64,000 nucleotides of DNA from Russula earlei (GCA_025769875.1 JAGFNK010000220.1:17555-81554); one strand, 5' to 3'. Counted from the first letter of the stretch, positions 33,561-44,744 are shown. Translations and numbers: made by a program. Notes: generated by a model not told the origin, from the letters alone.

Positions 33561-35308
33561 AAATCCATAGGAGCAGAATGGGGATGCAGAATGTTAGTGG
33601 CGAGACTTTCTCGCCAAGTTACAAGAGAAGCAATAGGAACTGGGTCAGTGTCCTTCTGTTCAGGTTGTTCTTCCTGAATGGTAGCTGAATGGACTGCTGT
33701 TTGCAAGGATTGTCTGGGGCGGTGAGCATGAGCAGTGGCTTTCTTAGACCTGCAGTCTTTGGCCATGTGGTTGGGTTTGCCGCAGTAGTAGCACAGCTTC
33801 AACTCTGTGCATCGTTGTTTCTCAGCTTTTGTGAGAGTGTTGCACAGGGCATTGTTGTTCCAGCGTTGTTCACCTGGTTCCCCCTGGTAGAGATTGATTT
33901 CCACTGGAGTATCCAGGTCATTAGTGCCTAGATTCCTTGTTCATACAGGCAGTTTTCCTGTACAGAATGACAGTGACATCCACATGTGATACACTTGATT
34001 GAATTTGCATGCCTTCTTGACTAGTGCTGCCAAGGTGGTAGGCGCAGGTGTTATACCCAATATCTTGGTGTGGATCCCTTGATTCAGGTTACGGTGGAAA
34101 GCAAACATCTTAGTGTTCTTGTCTGCTTGTGAGCAAGTTGCATGATGGGACAACTTTTGGTACCATTCATTGAACGGGGTGTTGCCTTGTTGAAGGGAGT
34201 GCATTAAGGCATTCAATTCCAGTTGCGCATCTGCTGGAATGAAGTGATTGGCAAATGCTGTTTTAAAATCTTGCCAGGAGCCATAGTTGATTGGTTGTAA
34301 GGCCTGAGCCTTTGTTGTTAGTTCTCAGGCCCATGTCCCTGCTGGGGTACCAATCTTAAAGTGTGTAAGGGCTGCTGCAACCCTTTTCTCTTCATCCAGG
34401 AATGAGTCCAGGTTGATGTAGTAATAGTTGTCTAAGGCAGCCCAGAATGTCTCTGCATTCTCCACTTTGCCATCAAAGGCTTCTGGGGCAGTCCCAATGA
34501 TACGATTCTGTTGTACCTGGGCAGGAGCTGGTGCTGCCATTGGAGCGAGTTGTACGGGAGGTGGTGGCGGAGCTGGAGCTGGTGGTGCGAGGGGTGCCGG
34601 TGGTGCTGCTTGTGCAGGTGCTACCGGTGGTGGTGCTGATGGTGCTGGTGGTACTGGCCTTGTTTGGGCTCTGACTGGAAGAGCAGGAGTTCGCATAGGA
34701 GATGGAGGTGGTGGTGGGGGTGCCGCTAACATGCGTTGTCCTACTGTTACAGGAGTGGGAAGATGGCTTGGTTCAGGGGAGTCAAATCCTCCTGGTACTC
34801 TAGAAGGGCCTGGTGTTGGAGTATTCCCCCGCACAGGGGTGAGGACTCTGGTAACTTGTGATAGAACCCTTGATGCAGTTTCTACTGTAGCTTCAAGGGT
34901 GCGGGTAACTTCCGCTTGTTCTGCTTCTTCCTGAGTGGTCAAGAAATCGACTGGCTTGTGGTTTCGATATGTGAATTGTTCTAGATTCCTACTCCAGTGA
35001 ACTGTTCGACCTTGGAATGTCACAGTTCCAGTGAGGAGATCAAGGTTGCAAAGGAAGGCGATCTCTGGGATAAGAGTTTGAAGAGTTCCTGGAGTGAGTT
35101 CAATGTCTTCTTCATCCCAGTCTTTCCTTGCATCTAAGGTCCAAGGGTCATAAAGGGTATCATATTGGGTAACAGATCAGTTTCTGCAGAAGCCACTGTA
35201 GTATTCTCCAGTGATGTTATAGTTGACATTGCGGAAGATGGGAATTTGCAGTTGTTCACTTTCTGTAAGGGGTCTTGGAGATGTCTCTTCTTCTGGGCTT
35301 TGGCTCAT
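33557..35308 (-). pseudogene. gag of element D
   Basis: Starts at ATG 35306-35308 (MSQSPEEETSPRP). An N-terminal module is interrupted by TGA 35177-35179. A Pro/Ala-rich stretch (about 34540-34740) precedes the capsid (APEAFDGKVENAETFWAALD, ALTHFKIGTPAGTWA), with TGA 34325-34327 at an arginine. Then MNALMHSLQQGNTPFNEWYQ and a CCHC knuckle (C-Y-Y-C-G-K-P-N-H-M-A-K-D-C, about 33750-33800). A frame change lies near 33940. It overlaps the protease frame by a few bases at 33557-33560. Confidence 0.82.
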
Positions 35309-35720
35309 ATGTTAACGGTGCCAATCTTGGTGCCATGAAAAATATGGGTCCTTACAGAATTAGGGGTGTTCTAGAGAGTGGCGGTGTTCTTCTGGTGTGC
35401 AATAATAGATACGCCTGATGAAGCATATTGGTTTGTAAAGGTTCTCCCCCTTTACAACCTCTGTGTATGTTGCTGGCCAAATGGTGGGCTATTTGTCCCA
35501 AGACTTGTGCCAGATGTGGGTGTAATGCCAATCCTTGTGCCAGTAACAGTAGGGATCCTTGCAATAGAATGATAGTCCAAAAAGATGTTGATCTGTTCTG
35601 GTGAGGTGGAAGATGTGCTTTCCGTGGTCGTGTGGCTTGTAAAGGTCTTTGCCTTTTACTACTTCTGCGTAAGTGGCTATTGGGATTTTAAAGGGGAATG
35701 ATGGTCCAATGAGTTGCATC
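35309..35720 (-). repeat. Two tandem leader modules of element D
   Basis: Two minus-strand copies of the module seen once in element A. Copy 1 (about 35690-35510): ATYAEVVKGKDLYKP ... FYCKDPYCYWHKDWHYTHIW. Copy 2 (about 35480-35320): ATYTEVVKGENLYKP ... FCKDPYFSWHQDWH, with a TAA inside. They lie directly before the gag ATG. Copy 2 lost one Cys (PYFSWH for PYCxWH). Confidence 0.55.
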
Positions 35721-37104
35721 CCACAGGTACATGACAGCGTAGGCTAGGAGCAATATGGGTGTACCTCTTCATTGGGTTTGGAGGTTTTGAGCGATGTGGA
35801 AATACTCTTTGGTGATGCCAGAGTATGTTATGGCTACACAGCCTTTCCAGAGGAAGCCTTCAAAATCTAAGGGGTGCAGAGCAAATTGACTGATTTCTTC
35901 TATGGGGTGGTCTATGCAAACAAAGGCTTGTGTTTGCGCATGCCACAGTTCCTTGCAATGGTTTTTGAAATCTAATAACTCCCTACATGTTCTATGGGGT
36001 AGTACTGATCCTAAGTATGCTAGCTCAGGGAAGTAGCACTGTAAGCCAACTATAGAACCTGGGGGTGACTGGCTACTACTTGAATGTTCTACTAAGGGAG
36101 TAGCAAAGGGAGTTAAGTGATGGTCAGTATATGGAAGTGGGACTGGGATAACTGGGGGAGTCAATGGCAAGGGGCGCTCTACTTGGGAACTTGAAACTGC
36201 AGAAGCAGAGCGATGGCCTCTTCATCTGTGAGAGGGCACCAGAGTGGATGGTGTGGGAGATGTCTATCTCCTGGGGTCCACAGGTTTATACCTGGTGGCA
36301 TGGGGGGTGTGTTGGGTCAGAAGCCACAGTGACACACTTCTTTGAGGCAGAGGCAGACTCCTGGGTGAGTCAGAGTGGGGGACCAACGGGTGATGAGGCT
36401 ACTAGGCTGAGTTTGCCTTGTCACAGGGTGAGAGGTCGACTGATAGTCGAAAGTTGTTCTGGGACAGGGGGACCGGTGTAGACTGCAGGGGGAGGAGAAT
36501 ATAGACCTGCGGGGTCAACAAGATTCTGTGGGGCATCGATGATGCCATGGGTCCACGTTGCTTTGATCCAATTGTAGATATATCTTCTTCCCTCCACGTA
36601 GGCCAGCTGGAGGGTAGCTTGTCCTCCTTGCATGGATCTGTTGAGGCGGAGGTGTTGCACTGCACCGCAATGTGCTCATGCGTGAGGGTGAAAAGGGTTA
36701 GGTAGTATGAGGCTTGCCCTTTGAGTAATTCTTGGATGAGGGTGTAGTGCTGTGGGAGGATTACTTCAGTCCACAGCTTCTTGTCGCTGTCAGTGAGGGT
36801 GAGGATGCTGGTGGGGTGTCCTTCAAAGTCTCTTGAGTTTGAAAGGTACCAGAATAGTAGCTGACATTGAGTGGGTTTGACAAGGTGGGTCAGGGTGTCA
36901 ATGAAGAGGTCGTATTGCACTTGATTCAGAATTTGACCAAAAGGGAGGAGGCCTACTAGATCTCAGAGGATGTCAGTGTTGTGTGACCACACATCGATGT
37001 GTTGGCGGTGTAGCGCGTCCGGTGACATGCGAGTGAGATCGTAAGGCTGACCGGTCCAAGCAGAAAGAGTAGAGGAGGGGGGGAGAGGAGGAACAAGTGG
37101 TCGC

Positions 37105-37690
37105 GCGCAGTCGTTCTGGTTCAGGCAGAGGTGGACAGATGAGGGGGAAAAGATTCTGATTCCACTGGACTTTTCTTTTTTTACTACAAGGTAGCTAGGT
37201 GTTTTATATACAAGAAGGGGAGTAGTAAGAGGGGGCATGTAATGAAAGGAAATGAGATGATGAAAGGAAGTAGAGTCTTGAAAGGCAATCAAGACCGGGC
37301 GAGGCGGTCTAGGCGATCGTGAAAGGCTCGACGCGGAAACGCGTCGCGTGTGCCGGAGCGTGGGGTGCGTACGCGTATGGCGATGGGTGGGCGATGCGGT
37401 CGTCTGGGTCTTGACATCGGGTGTGAGGTGGTAGGCGTGCTCGTGAGGTCGGTGCGTGGTCGGTGGCAAGGGCTGCAATGCGGTCGGTGGCGGACAGCCT
37501 GGCACGCAATCGTGTCTTGTGAGCGTTTGGCATACGCGTGGTTGGTAGAAAGGGCTTGAAGTTGGGCACAAGAGAGGTCGCGGGTGTGTGCGTGTGTGTG
37601 TGCAGCTGTTGGCAAGGGATGAAAGCGAGCTGAGGCAAGGGAGAGGATAGGCGTCACGTTGTGTCGCGTCGCGTTTCCGCACATGATTTC
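37105..37690. other. GC-rich insert in the D leader
   Basis: It breaks the leader reading frame between NIYDRCKEDYG and LSAWTGQPYD. It contains a (GT)n-like tract (37582-37602). Around 37170-37225 the sequence ctacaaggtagctaggtgttttatatacaag resembles the I element near 55543-55585, in short pieces only. Exact ends and duplication not resolved. Confidence 0.35.
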
Positions 37691-38257
37691 GTGGCCAGCC
37701 ATAATCCTCCTTACAGCGGTCGTAGATGTTGACAATGGAAATGGGGGGAAAGTAGATGTCTCGAAGAGGTGGGAGATGGTTGAAAATGAGCTCCCTCTGG
37801 TGAAGGATGGTGTCATCTTCTGAGTTGTACTCTGAGTTGCTTGGATTGGGGGAAACTGTGAATCTCAGAGGCACTGCAGAAAAAGTTTCGATTCTCTTGT
37901 TCTAGTGTTACAAGGGTAGTTCTTTCTTTTAAGAACTGTGCACTAAGTGGCTATATTGATGACGCTTGGATGAAGGGGATCCAGAGTAAGCAAGGGATTC
38001 AGAGGGAGATGTGGGAGGAAGCAAAAGCAAGACAAGATGGGGTAAAGACAGAGGTTGTCTTGGGAGTTTGAGAAGCTGTTTTTGAATGATATATATCCTC
38101 CCTCGGCTACCCTTAAGTAAGCAAATGAGTAATAGACTCTGCCGTCGAGGAAGTCATGAATGGAAGTGAGGAGGAAAGACCCCTGGTATGCAAATTGGTA
38201 AATGGGGGGCAGTGTCTCCAAATGGCGATGTATAGATGAGTTAAACAAGTAATGGAG

Positions 38258-38845
38258 TGTTACCGAGTGGTTTGGGGTCCGGAAGATGCCAGAACACCTG
38301 AACTATGGACTGCACTGTTTGCATTATGCGTGCGTCAGATCTTGATTGTTTATGTTCCTTGATATCACATTTGGAGCGCGTTGATCGTATCTTTCAGAAG
38401 ATGTACTAAAGAAGCAATGAGTAGCATTGCTTCTGTCCCAGATGTTCCTGTACCGCCACGTACATCGATTCCTTGATTGGGGAAGCACTTCATGCTTCCA
38501 GCACTGAGATCATTTACATAGAAGCAACCTCGCTTCTATGAGCTGCCTTTTGCTTCTATAGCACCAACCAGTACTACAGTAGTACGAACCTTATCCCTGT
38601 AGGGCTATATAATGCCTCTAGTAGAAACAGTTGAGCCTTAAGCTCGACTTAGTTTGCCAATCCCAAACAGTTGACTCCTACCCCGTCTGCAGAGCCCCTC
38701 TCATCTTGTTGTCATACTCTAGAAGGATCTAACACTCCTTCCCCTCCACGAGTATTGCTTGCTAGACTCAAGCATATCTGCATTGGTAGGACGCGTTTAT
38801 AGACGTGACCATTGATCTTATTTAAGGCACTTTGGAGCCTTAACA
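38258..38845 (+). repeat. Solo LTR of family A
   Basis: 588 bp, TGTTACCGAG...GAGCCTTAACA, opposite to element A. Flanked by the perfect duplication TGGAG (38253-38257 and 38846-38850). It interrupts the D leader; removing it rejoins GRLH with YLFNSSIH in frame. Confidence 0.95.
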
Positions 38846-39423
38846 TGGAGGCGACCGAAGGGGAAGTCTATGTCCGGAGGGTGTATTCCTACGGAACTAC
38901 ACACCTCAAAGCTTGCTAGATTAAATTGTTTGATGAGGTCACAGTTGGTAGGCAGTACCGCAAAAGTGTGGGCAGTTTTGGCCCGGAATGGAGAAACAAA
39001 GGTGTCGGTGGATGGTTGCTGGAGCAAGTGACCTATAGTAGGGATGGAAAAGAGGGCATCGCATCGTCCTGCTTCCTCCAAGGGGTGCCAGTGCTCTACT
39101 TTGTTCTGCCAGACTCGGTAAACTTGGAACTGGTGGGGGTGAAAGGTGTACTGGGCGCAGTCCGGAGGATCAAAGAAGCCACATGGAACTGGGGGAAGGT
39201 TTTCTTAGTCATTGTCATTGGAGGGGTTATCCTCTGTGTAAGTCCCTGGAAGGGGATGAACTACAATGGGGGGGAGTCTGGGTGGCAGAGACAGGCTCGG
39301 GTCAAGGGGAAATGATTGGGGAAGGGAAAGTAGTTGGATGTCAGGAGTGTGAGGCTCCGGAGACCCAGTAATTGGAATGTTGTCAGACACTTGATGAGTT
39401 GACTGGTCAGCACAGGTTGGTAG

Positions 39424-39433
39424 AGACTGTCCA
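39424..39433 (-). other. Self-complementary primer-binding site, family D
   Basis: In sense TGGACAGTCT, 2 nt after the 5' LTR. It is the exact complement of AGACTGTCCA at the predicted transcript start (plus strand 40203-40212), which lies about 30 nt downstream of TATATAA (40241-40247). Confidence 0.6.
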
Positions 39434-39562
39434 GATGTCAAGACTCACTGTTGAACTATCCAGTTCAAGAGCGAGGAGTAAGCTCGAAGACGAGTCGATA
39501 GACATCCAAGACGGCATGGGCAAGGAGTAGAGTCCAAAGCAGTAACAAATACCAGAGAGGGA

Positions 39563-40092
39563 TGTTGAGATTATCATTGATTTGGGTGATTTGGTATGTT
39601 ACCACTACCCTGGGACGTTGTGATGTAATCACAGCTCAGACGCGTTGACACGTCGGTTACACGGACCGGGCATCACCGGCTTAGCTCAGGCGCATGACGC
39701 GTCGGATCATGCAGTCCGGCTCAGCTCTCATGCTGAGATCTGCATTACTTACAATGATAAGTTAATTGATGACAATCGGTAGCTACTAATGACTGATCCT
39801 TGTATGATCTTTGTTTCTTATTGATGGTAGCTACCTGCAGTGTACTTAGAGACGCTCTGGAGTACTTAAGAGCATCGTATTTCGATAGATCACTTCAGTC
39901 TTGTCTTACACAATACTGAAGTGAGTACTTACTGTTTCCTATCTTATCTCTCGCATTTAATCACGCGTTGTAGATATCTTTTGATAGGTATTACTGAATT
40001 ATAGTCTTGTCTTACACAATACTGAAATATCTTTTGATAGATCTTAAGGATCTTATCGCTCTTATCATAACCTGCGCCCATCTGCTTCAACA
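39563..40092. repeat. Solo LTR (family H)
   Basis: 530 bp, TGTTGAGATT...GCTTCAACA, flanked by AGGGA on both sides (39558-39562, 40093-40097). Intact D-type LTRs (e.g. 48643 on) lack it. Contains CG-rich CGCGTTGACACG-type repeats near 39635-39720. Confidence 0.9.
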
Positions 40093-40651
40093 AGGGATAG
40101 TTACTGGTAGAGTCGAGCAGGTACGCAGGGAAGAGGCCAGGATAGTCACAAGGGGACGGTCCTTAAAGGAGTATCCCAGGGATGGAGCGTGCCATAAACA
40201 AATGGACAGTCTGAGGACTGTCTGCTACTTTATTGAGTGCTTATATACTACAAGAGAACTGCTAAATAGGGAACAAGTCCTAACCTTGTTATCAAGCACA
40301 ATAGAGTGATGAGTAAGAAGTCAGAGTGTGCTTACTGAGCATGCTCAGTCATGCTCAGTAAGCTGCTGAGTAAGAAGGCTTCTCTTGATGAGTAAGAGCC
40401 TTCACTGTCCACTGCTTTAGTACATGTGCGAGCACCTGATTCATTTTCTGTTAGTTAGTTTAGGGCCGGTCATTTGAGGACTTGTAGTTTGGTTTAGGGA
40501 ATAGTGTTATCTTATAAGGCCCTTATATAGTTCTATTAGGGTCCTTAGAGTCGACCCTAATACTTCTATTAAGGTCCTTAGTATTGCCTTATAGTTTGTT
40601 CTATAGTTATTAGAGTTAGTCTAATAACACATTGTAGGGTCCTTGATACTA

Positions 40652-42272
40652 CAGTGACCCAAAAAACTGTTCAAATGTTTTGTACATTTTCATTGTATTA
40701 ACCATATCTAGAGAACCACTGCAGCTGATAACATGTTAGTGGGCTTGTTTTAAAGCTCTACATCATAGCTTTGTAATTAAATACTATATATACTATGAAC
40801 ATAATTATGTAAGAAGATATAAGGTATTTCTTCCAGTGTATCCATTTGAACAGTTTTTTTGCCTTGGTATCTAAATAGGGTATATGCCAAAAATTAGTAG
40901 TTTGTGTATCCTCCATTTGCTTTGAACACCTCTTCCACCCTCCTAGGCATACTTTCTATCAAATTCTGCACAACAGTTTGATCAATGGCCTCCCATTCCA
41001 GCTGTGTGTGCTCCCAAAGTTCATTGATTCCCTTAGGGGGTGTTGGATAAGCTGCAAGCTTCTTTTTGAGATGAGCCCAAAGATGCTCAATAGGATTGAG
41101 GTCTGGGGATTGAGCTGGCCAGTCCATGACCTGAATTCTGTGGTCTTGGAACCAAGATGTGGCAAGCCTGCTCTTGTGGATAGAGGCATTGTCCTGTTGA
41201 AAGAGGGTATCTTTGCATTTCTTCTTGAAATACTTGATAGATGCAAGTAGTTCATCCTCCAAAATGCTGCAATAAAGTTCAGCATCCATCTTTCCATCAA
41301 TCTTTGCTGCATGCCCAACTCCTTCCCAAGACATGCAGCCCCACAACATCAAGGAACCTCCTCCATGTTTGACTGTTGGCTGAACAAGGCATTCAGAAAG
41401 GAGCTCTCCTCTTTTTTTCCAAGCCCATTTCTTGCCATCTGAGCCCATACGATTGATTTTGGTCTCATCTGACCAAATTACCCTCTTCCAGTCCTCCACA
41501 GTCCAGTATAGGTACTTTTCTGCAAAGTCCTTTCTGGCCCTATAGTGACTTGGTTTAAGGTAAGGCCTCTTCTTCTTTGTAACTGCCTTCAAGCCTGCCT
41601 TGTTAAGGTAGTTTCGAATGGTCTGATTGGAGATAGTGGACTCTTTGATGACCTCCAACCTTCTAGCAACCTGAGGAGCAGTATCTGCTTCTCCAGAGCT
41701 AAGAAGGCGTGTGGCAAAGCGGAAGTCAAGGTTAGAGAGCTTGGAAGGACGACCTCCAGAGGACTTTGGGAGGTCAGGAAGGTATTTCTGGTGAATGTTG
41801 GTGATTGAACCAATGCTTCTGTGTGCTGCCTTGGCAATGTTACGAACTGAATGGTTGGCCTGGAGAAGGGAGATGATGTAGTTGACTTCATGAGGAAGAA
41901 GAGACTTCATGATGTTGTTGGTGAAGAAGAAGCAGCTGTTTTGGCTTATTTGCACATGGTTTGAGTTTATTATAGGTCACATGACCTCCATGTTCGATTT
42001 TAGCCCTCTGGGGAAAGAATATGAATCTTAATCTGAGAAATAATGAATTCACTTACCAAGGCCAAAAAACTGTTCAAATGGGTACACCAGCAAACATACC
42101 TTATATATTCCTAAATAATTATGCTTATGCTGTATAAAGTATACCATTACAAAGCTACGATGTAGAGCTTGAAAACAAACCTAGTTACATATTATTAGCT
42201 GCAGTGGTTCTTTAGATATGGTCAATACAATGAAAATGTACAAAACATTTGAACGGTTTTTTTGGGTCACAG
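40652..42272 (-). mobile_element. Tc1-type DNA transposon
   Basis: 1621 bp with TA duplication (40650-40651, 42273-42274) and ~215 bp terminal inverted repeats beginning CAGTGACCCAAAAAAC. It carries one intact transposase gene. The uninterrupted target (GATACTAGGTT) is preserved at 24636-24646. Confidence 0.95.
40894..41955 (-). CDS. Tc1-type DD34E transposase
   Basis: 353 codons, or 338 from the second Met (41910, MKSLLPHEVNYII), which fits the family start better. The N-terminus has two helix-turn-helix domains (LLQANHSVRNIAKAAH, then SGGRPSKLSNLDFRFATRLL). Catalytic residues: D in VIWSDETKINR, D in LFQQDNASIHKS, E in SPDLNPIEHLW, with 34 residues between the second D and E. No stop or frameshift, no intron. 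The enzyme excises and inserts the element at TA. It is the best candidate for an active transposase in this window. Confidence 0.95.
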   Translation of the reverse strand: MQISQNSCFFFTNNIMKSLLPHEVNYIISLLQANHSVRNIAKAAHRSIGSITNIHQKYLPDLPKSSGGRPSKLSNLDFRFATRLLSSGEADTAPQVARRLEVIKESTISNQTIRNYLNKAGLKAVTKKKRPYLKPSHYRARKDFAEKYLYWTVEDWKRVIWSDETKINRMGSDGKKWAWKKRGELLSECLVQPTVKHGGGSLMLWGCMSWEGVGHAAKIDGKMDAELYCSILEDELLASIKYFKKKCKDTLFQQDNASIHKSRLATSWFQDHRIQVMDWPAQSPDLNPIEHLWAHLKKKLAAYPTPPKGINELWEHTQLEWEAIDQTVVQNLIESMPRRVEEVFKANGGYTNY

Positions 42273-42548
42273 TAGGTTAGTGCCCATTGTGGAGCACCTA
42301 GAGTCGTCCTAAAGGGTCCTTAGGAAGGCCCTAATACTGTCCTTTATTGCTAGAAGGGTTGCCATTAAGTGGGGCTTGCTGTATGTCGATTGTGCCGAGA
42401 ATTGCTCACATGACAATGCGTGCGCAATATTGTGGACACGTCTACTCACCCCTTTTTCTCATGTGAACAGGGTGACACCATAGAGGCTGGGTTTCCTCTC
42501 ATAAGGAAGGGTCCTTCAAGGGCCCTCTCCAGAGAATGGTTCATGACA

Positions 42549-42812
42549 CTCATTGTGTGAGACAGAGGGCTTGTCAAAGCTGATGATGCACTCTGTCTTT
42601 TGAGCTTGGCTTGCTTCTGGCATGAATTCTGAGAGAAATTCAGCTATTGGCATAGGCCTGATGAATCTGTCACATATGTCCCAGGTCATGTCCTTGTATC
42701 TCAGTGAAGCTGCCTTTTGAGGTGCAGATGTGTGTGTGTGACTTCCTGATAGGTCATATTTTAGAGGTGTAGTAGTTATAGTTAGACTACCTTGCTTGGT
42801 TTGAGGCGGCAT
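42549..42812 (-). pseudogene. FunK1-like protein kinase N-terminus, fragment
   Basis: About 85 codons (MPPQTKQGSLTITTTPLKYD; RYKDMTWDICDRFIRPMPIA; EFLSEFMPEASQ) resemble the N-terminal region of fungal FunK1 kinases, in which a G/R-PMP-x-x-E/Q-F-L motif recurs. No kinase motifs follow, because element D begins at 42548. Assignment rests on this motif only. 42813-43443 holds short plus-strand pieces (e.g. NNWPMGINLPDDGDMLSCKF, about 43100-43160) that I cannot assign. Confidence 0.4.
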
Positions 42813-44339
42813 GCTGGGACAGATAACAGCATGTTGTGAGATGAGACAAAGAAGTTGTCAAAGGTGAGAATCACCTACTGCAATCAGTATGTGGTCCCAC
42901 AGTCAATGATTCTCTCTTAACCCTAATCTTAAAAGAGGTTGTGTGCAGCAGCAATTACATGTACAATATAACAATCACTTCAACGTACATACCTGAGCGA
43001 AACCAGGTGGTTCAGGTGCATGAGCTCGCTCGCTTAAGTATCTGCCTACTACATGGCCATGGCCAGTGAAACCCGGAGAACTGCAGGCCGTAAGTGCCTT
43101 ATTGGCAATAATTGGCCAATGGGGATCAATCTCCCTGATGATGGAGATATGCTTTCATGCAAATTCTCCTGGCAAAATGCTGGATCTGGTGTGCTCACAT
43201 ATGTAACGTGTTTTGTGAATCTGGTCAGGAATGCTCATCATTTGGCCAGCCCTGAGGCAGATCTAAGATCCCAGTGATGTTGTATGCTTTTGCTGGCCAT
43301 AGTGCTGAGTGTGAGGAGTTCATATTGATGGCATATATTATGTTTGAAGCATCATATCATAGTAAATCTACAAGGACTGTATCACACAGAATAAACCATG
43401 GAACATATTGACATTGTAATGAACAACCTGTTATGGTACATGCTGTCACAAATCAATTCCCAGAGAGGGCCCTTGAAGGACCCTTCCTTAGTAGAGGAAA
43501 TGCAGCCTCTATGGTGCCACCCTGTTCACATGGACAAAAGGGGTGAGTAGAGGTGTCCACAATATTGCACACGCATTGTCACACAAGCAATTCTTGGCAC
43601 AATCAACATACAGCAAGCCCCACTTAGTGGCAACCCTTTTAGCAATAAAGGACAGTATTATAGCCTCTCTAAGGACCATTAAGGACGACTCTAAGTGCCC
43701 TACAAGAGGCACTAACAAGACACTAAAAGCCCTATGACATGTTATTAGACTAACTCTAATAACCTTAGAACGAACTATAAAGTAATACTATGGACCTTGA
43801 TATAAGTATTAGGGTCAACTCTAATGACCCTAATAGAACTATATAAGGGGCCTTATAAGCAACTCTATTCCTTGAACCAAACTACAAGTCCTTAGATGAC
43901 TGGCCCTAAACCAACTAACAGTAAACAAATCAGGTGCTTTGCACATGTACTAAAGCAGTGAACACATGGACAGTAAAGGCTCTTACTCATCAATAGGAGC
44001 CTTCTTACTCAGCAGCTTACTGAGCATGACTGAGCATGCTCAGTAAGCGTACTCTGACTTCTTACTCATCCATCAATTGTGCTTGATAACAAGGTTATGA
44101 CTTGTTCCCTTTTTAGCAGTTCCCTTGTAGTATATAAGCGCTCAATAAAGTAGCGGACAGTCTTCAGACTGTCCATTTGTTTATGACACTCTCTACTCCT
44201 GGGATACTCCTTTAGGACCATCCCCTTGTGATCACTCTGGCCTCTTCCCTGCATAACTTCTTGACACTACCAGTGACTGTACCCCTTTGGTACTTGGTAC
44301 TGCTCTGGACCTTACTCCTTGCTCATGCTGTCTTGGACA

Positions 44340-44634
44340 TGTTGGATATACAATCTGTCATGTGGATTAATCCACTTCACTGTACCCAAGGCTAGGTAGC
44401 TCAGTGGTTAGAGCACCTGGTATATATCTGGGAGGTCCTGGGTTCAATCCCCAGTCTGGCCATTTTCTTAATTGCACCAGGATATAGGGAATCATGTGAG
44501 TGCATGTCAACCCCCTCCTCTGAGGTCCCCAGGTTGGGTCACATAGTGTTGAACCCACAAGTCAGATCCAAGAGGGTGGCAATGACTAAGCACCTCCTCT
44601 GAGGTCCCTCTATCTGTGGTTGCATTTCACAACA
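44340..44634 (+). mobile_element. 295 bp TG...CA element containing a tRNA cloverleaf
   Basis: It begins TGTTGGATATAC, ends TTTCACAACA and is flanked by GGACA on both sides (44335-44339, 44635-44639). It carries a tRNA-like sequence at 44390-44462 and, behind it, two copies of CCTCCTCTGAGGTCCC about 80 bp apart. There is no poly-A tail, so it is not a normal SINE. Its size and ends fit a solo LTR of a small LTR element (TRIM type). Confidence 0.7.
44390..44462 (+). tRNA. tRNA-like cloverleaf, anticodon TAT
   Basis: A 73-nt cloverleaf folds fully: acceptor GGCTAGG/TCTGGCC (7 pairs with two G-T), D stem GCTC/GAGC, anticodon stem CCTGG/CTGGG, loop TATATAT, T arm CTGGG-TTCAATC-CCCAG, discriminator A. 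A-box (TAGCTCAGTGG) and B-box (GGTTCAATCC) are present. Position 33 is A, where tRNAs have T, so a functional Ile-tRNA is doubtful. It lies inside a mobile element. Confidence 0.6.
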
Positions 44635-44744
44635 GGACATCTACCGACTCATCTTTGAACTCATCCCTTGCTCTTGAACAGGATTGTTCAACAGTGAGTC
44701 TTGACACATGCTATATCATTTATCAATCCTGTGAAGTCCTCGAG

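Larger units (their letters stand above)
35721..39435 (-). pseudogene. Long leader ORF region of element D
   Basis: More than 3 kb between primer site and gag modules, coding-like in shifting frames. In sense: Pro-rich start (39430-39210), FHPHQFQVYRVWQNKVEHWH (near 39100), DALFSIPTIGHLLQQPSTDT, [solo LTR], HRHLETLPPIYQFAYQGSFL (38220), FNHLPPLRDIYFPPISIVNI (37780), [GC-rich insert], PYDLTRMSPDALHRQHIDVW (37040), TLTDSDKKLWTEVILPQHYT (36790) and PHRTCRELLDFKNHCKELWH (35970). No domain recognised. The repeated W/Y/H pattern resembles several copies of a ~100-residue module like those at gag N-termini here. Confidence 0.45.
24624..42548 (-). mobile_element. Ty3/Gypsy element D, host of nested insertions
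   Basis: Minus-strand chromovirus. The 5' LTR is 39436-42548 (itself carrying two insertions), the primer site 39424-39433, a leader of over 3 kb follows, then gag, pol with chromodomain, a polypurine tract (AAAGAGGGGATGAA in sense, about 24917-24930) and a 3' LTR reduced to 293 bp (24624-24916). Nested: Harbinger 25375-28751, hairpin element 30550-32156, solo A LTR 38258-38845, solo H LTR 39563-40092, Tc1 40652-42272. Without these the element is about 10 kb. It lacks ORF3. Confidence 0.82.
39436..42548 (-). repeat. 5' LTR of element D with two insertions
   Basis: TGTCAAGACTC...GGTTCATGACA. Removing the solo LTR H and the Tc1 element with their duplications leaves about 955 bp, the size of the solo copy at 43444-44706 minus its insert. 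Right flank (sense 5' side) is the FunK1-like remnant. Confidence 0.8.
43444..44706 (+). repeat. Solo D-type LTR with nested tRNA-bearing element
   Basis: TGTCACAAATC...GAGTCTTGACA, flanked by CATGC on both sides (43439-43443, 44707-44711), so a true solo LTR. It is inverted relative to the LTR of D. About 963 bp once the 295 bp insert and its 5-bp duplication are removed. Confidence 0.9.

Noticed and set aside
36963..37874. A 303-codon ORF
   Set aside because: Its two ends are parts of the D leader, but the middle is a GC-rich insert with Thr/His/Pro runs; not one gene.
44390..44462. A normal nuclear tRNA-Ile gene
   Set aside because: It lies inside a mobile element with its own duplication and has A at position 33.
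39436..44706. The two inverted D-type LTRs (39436-42548 and 43444-44706) as terminal repeats of one DNA transposon
   Set aside because: The left one is joined to element D by primer site and leader, and the right one has its own CATGC duplication.
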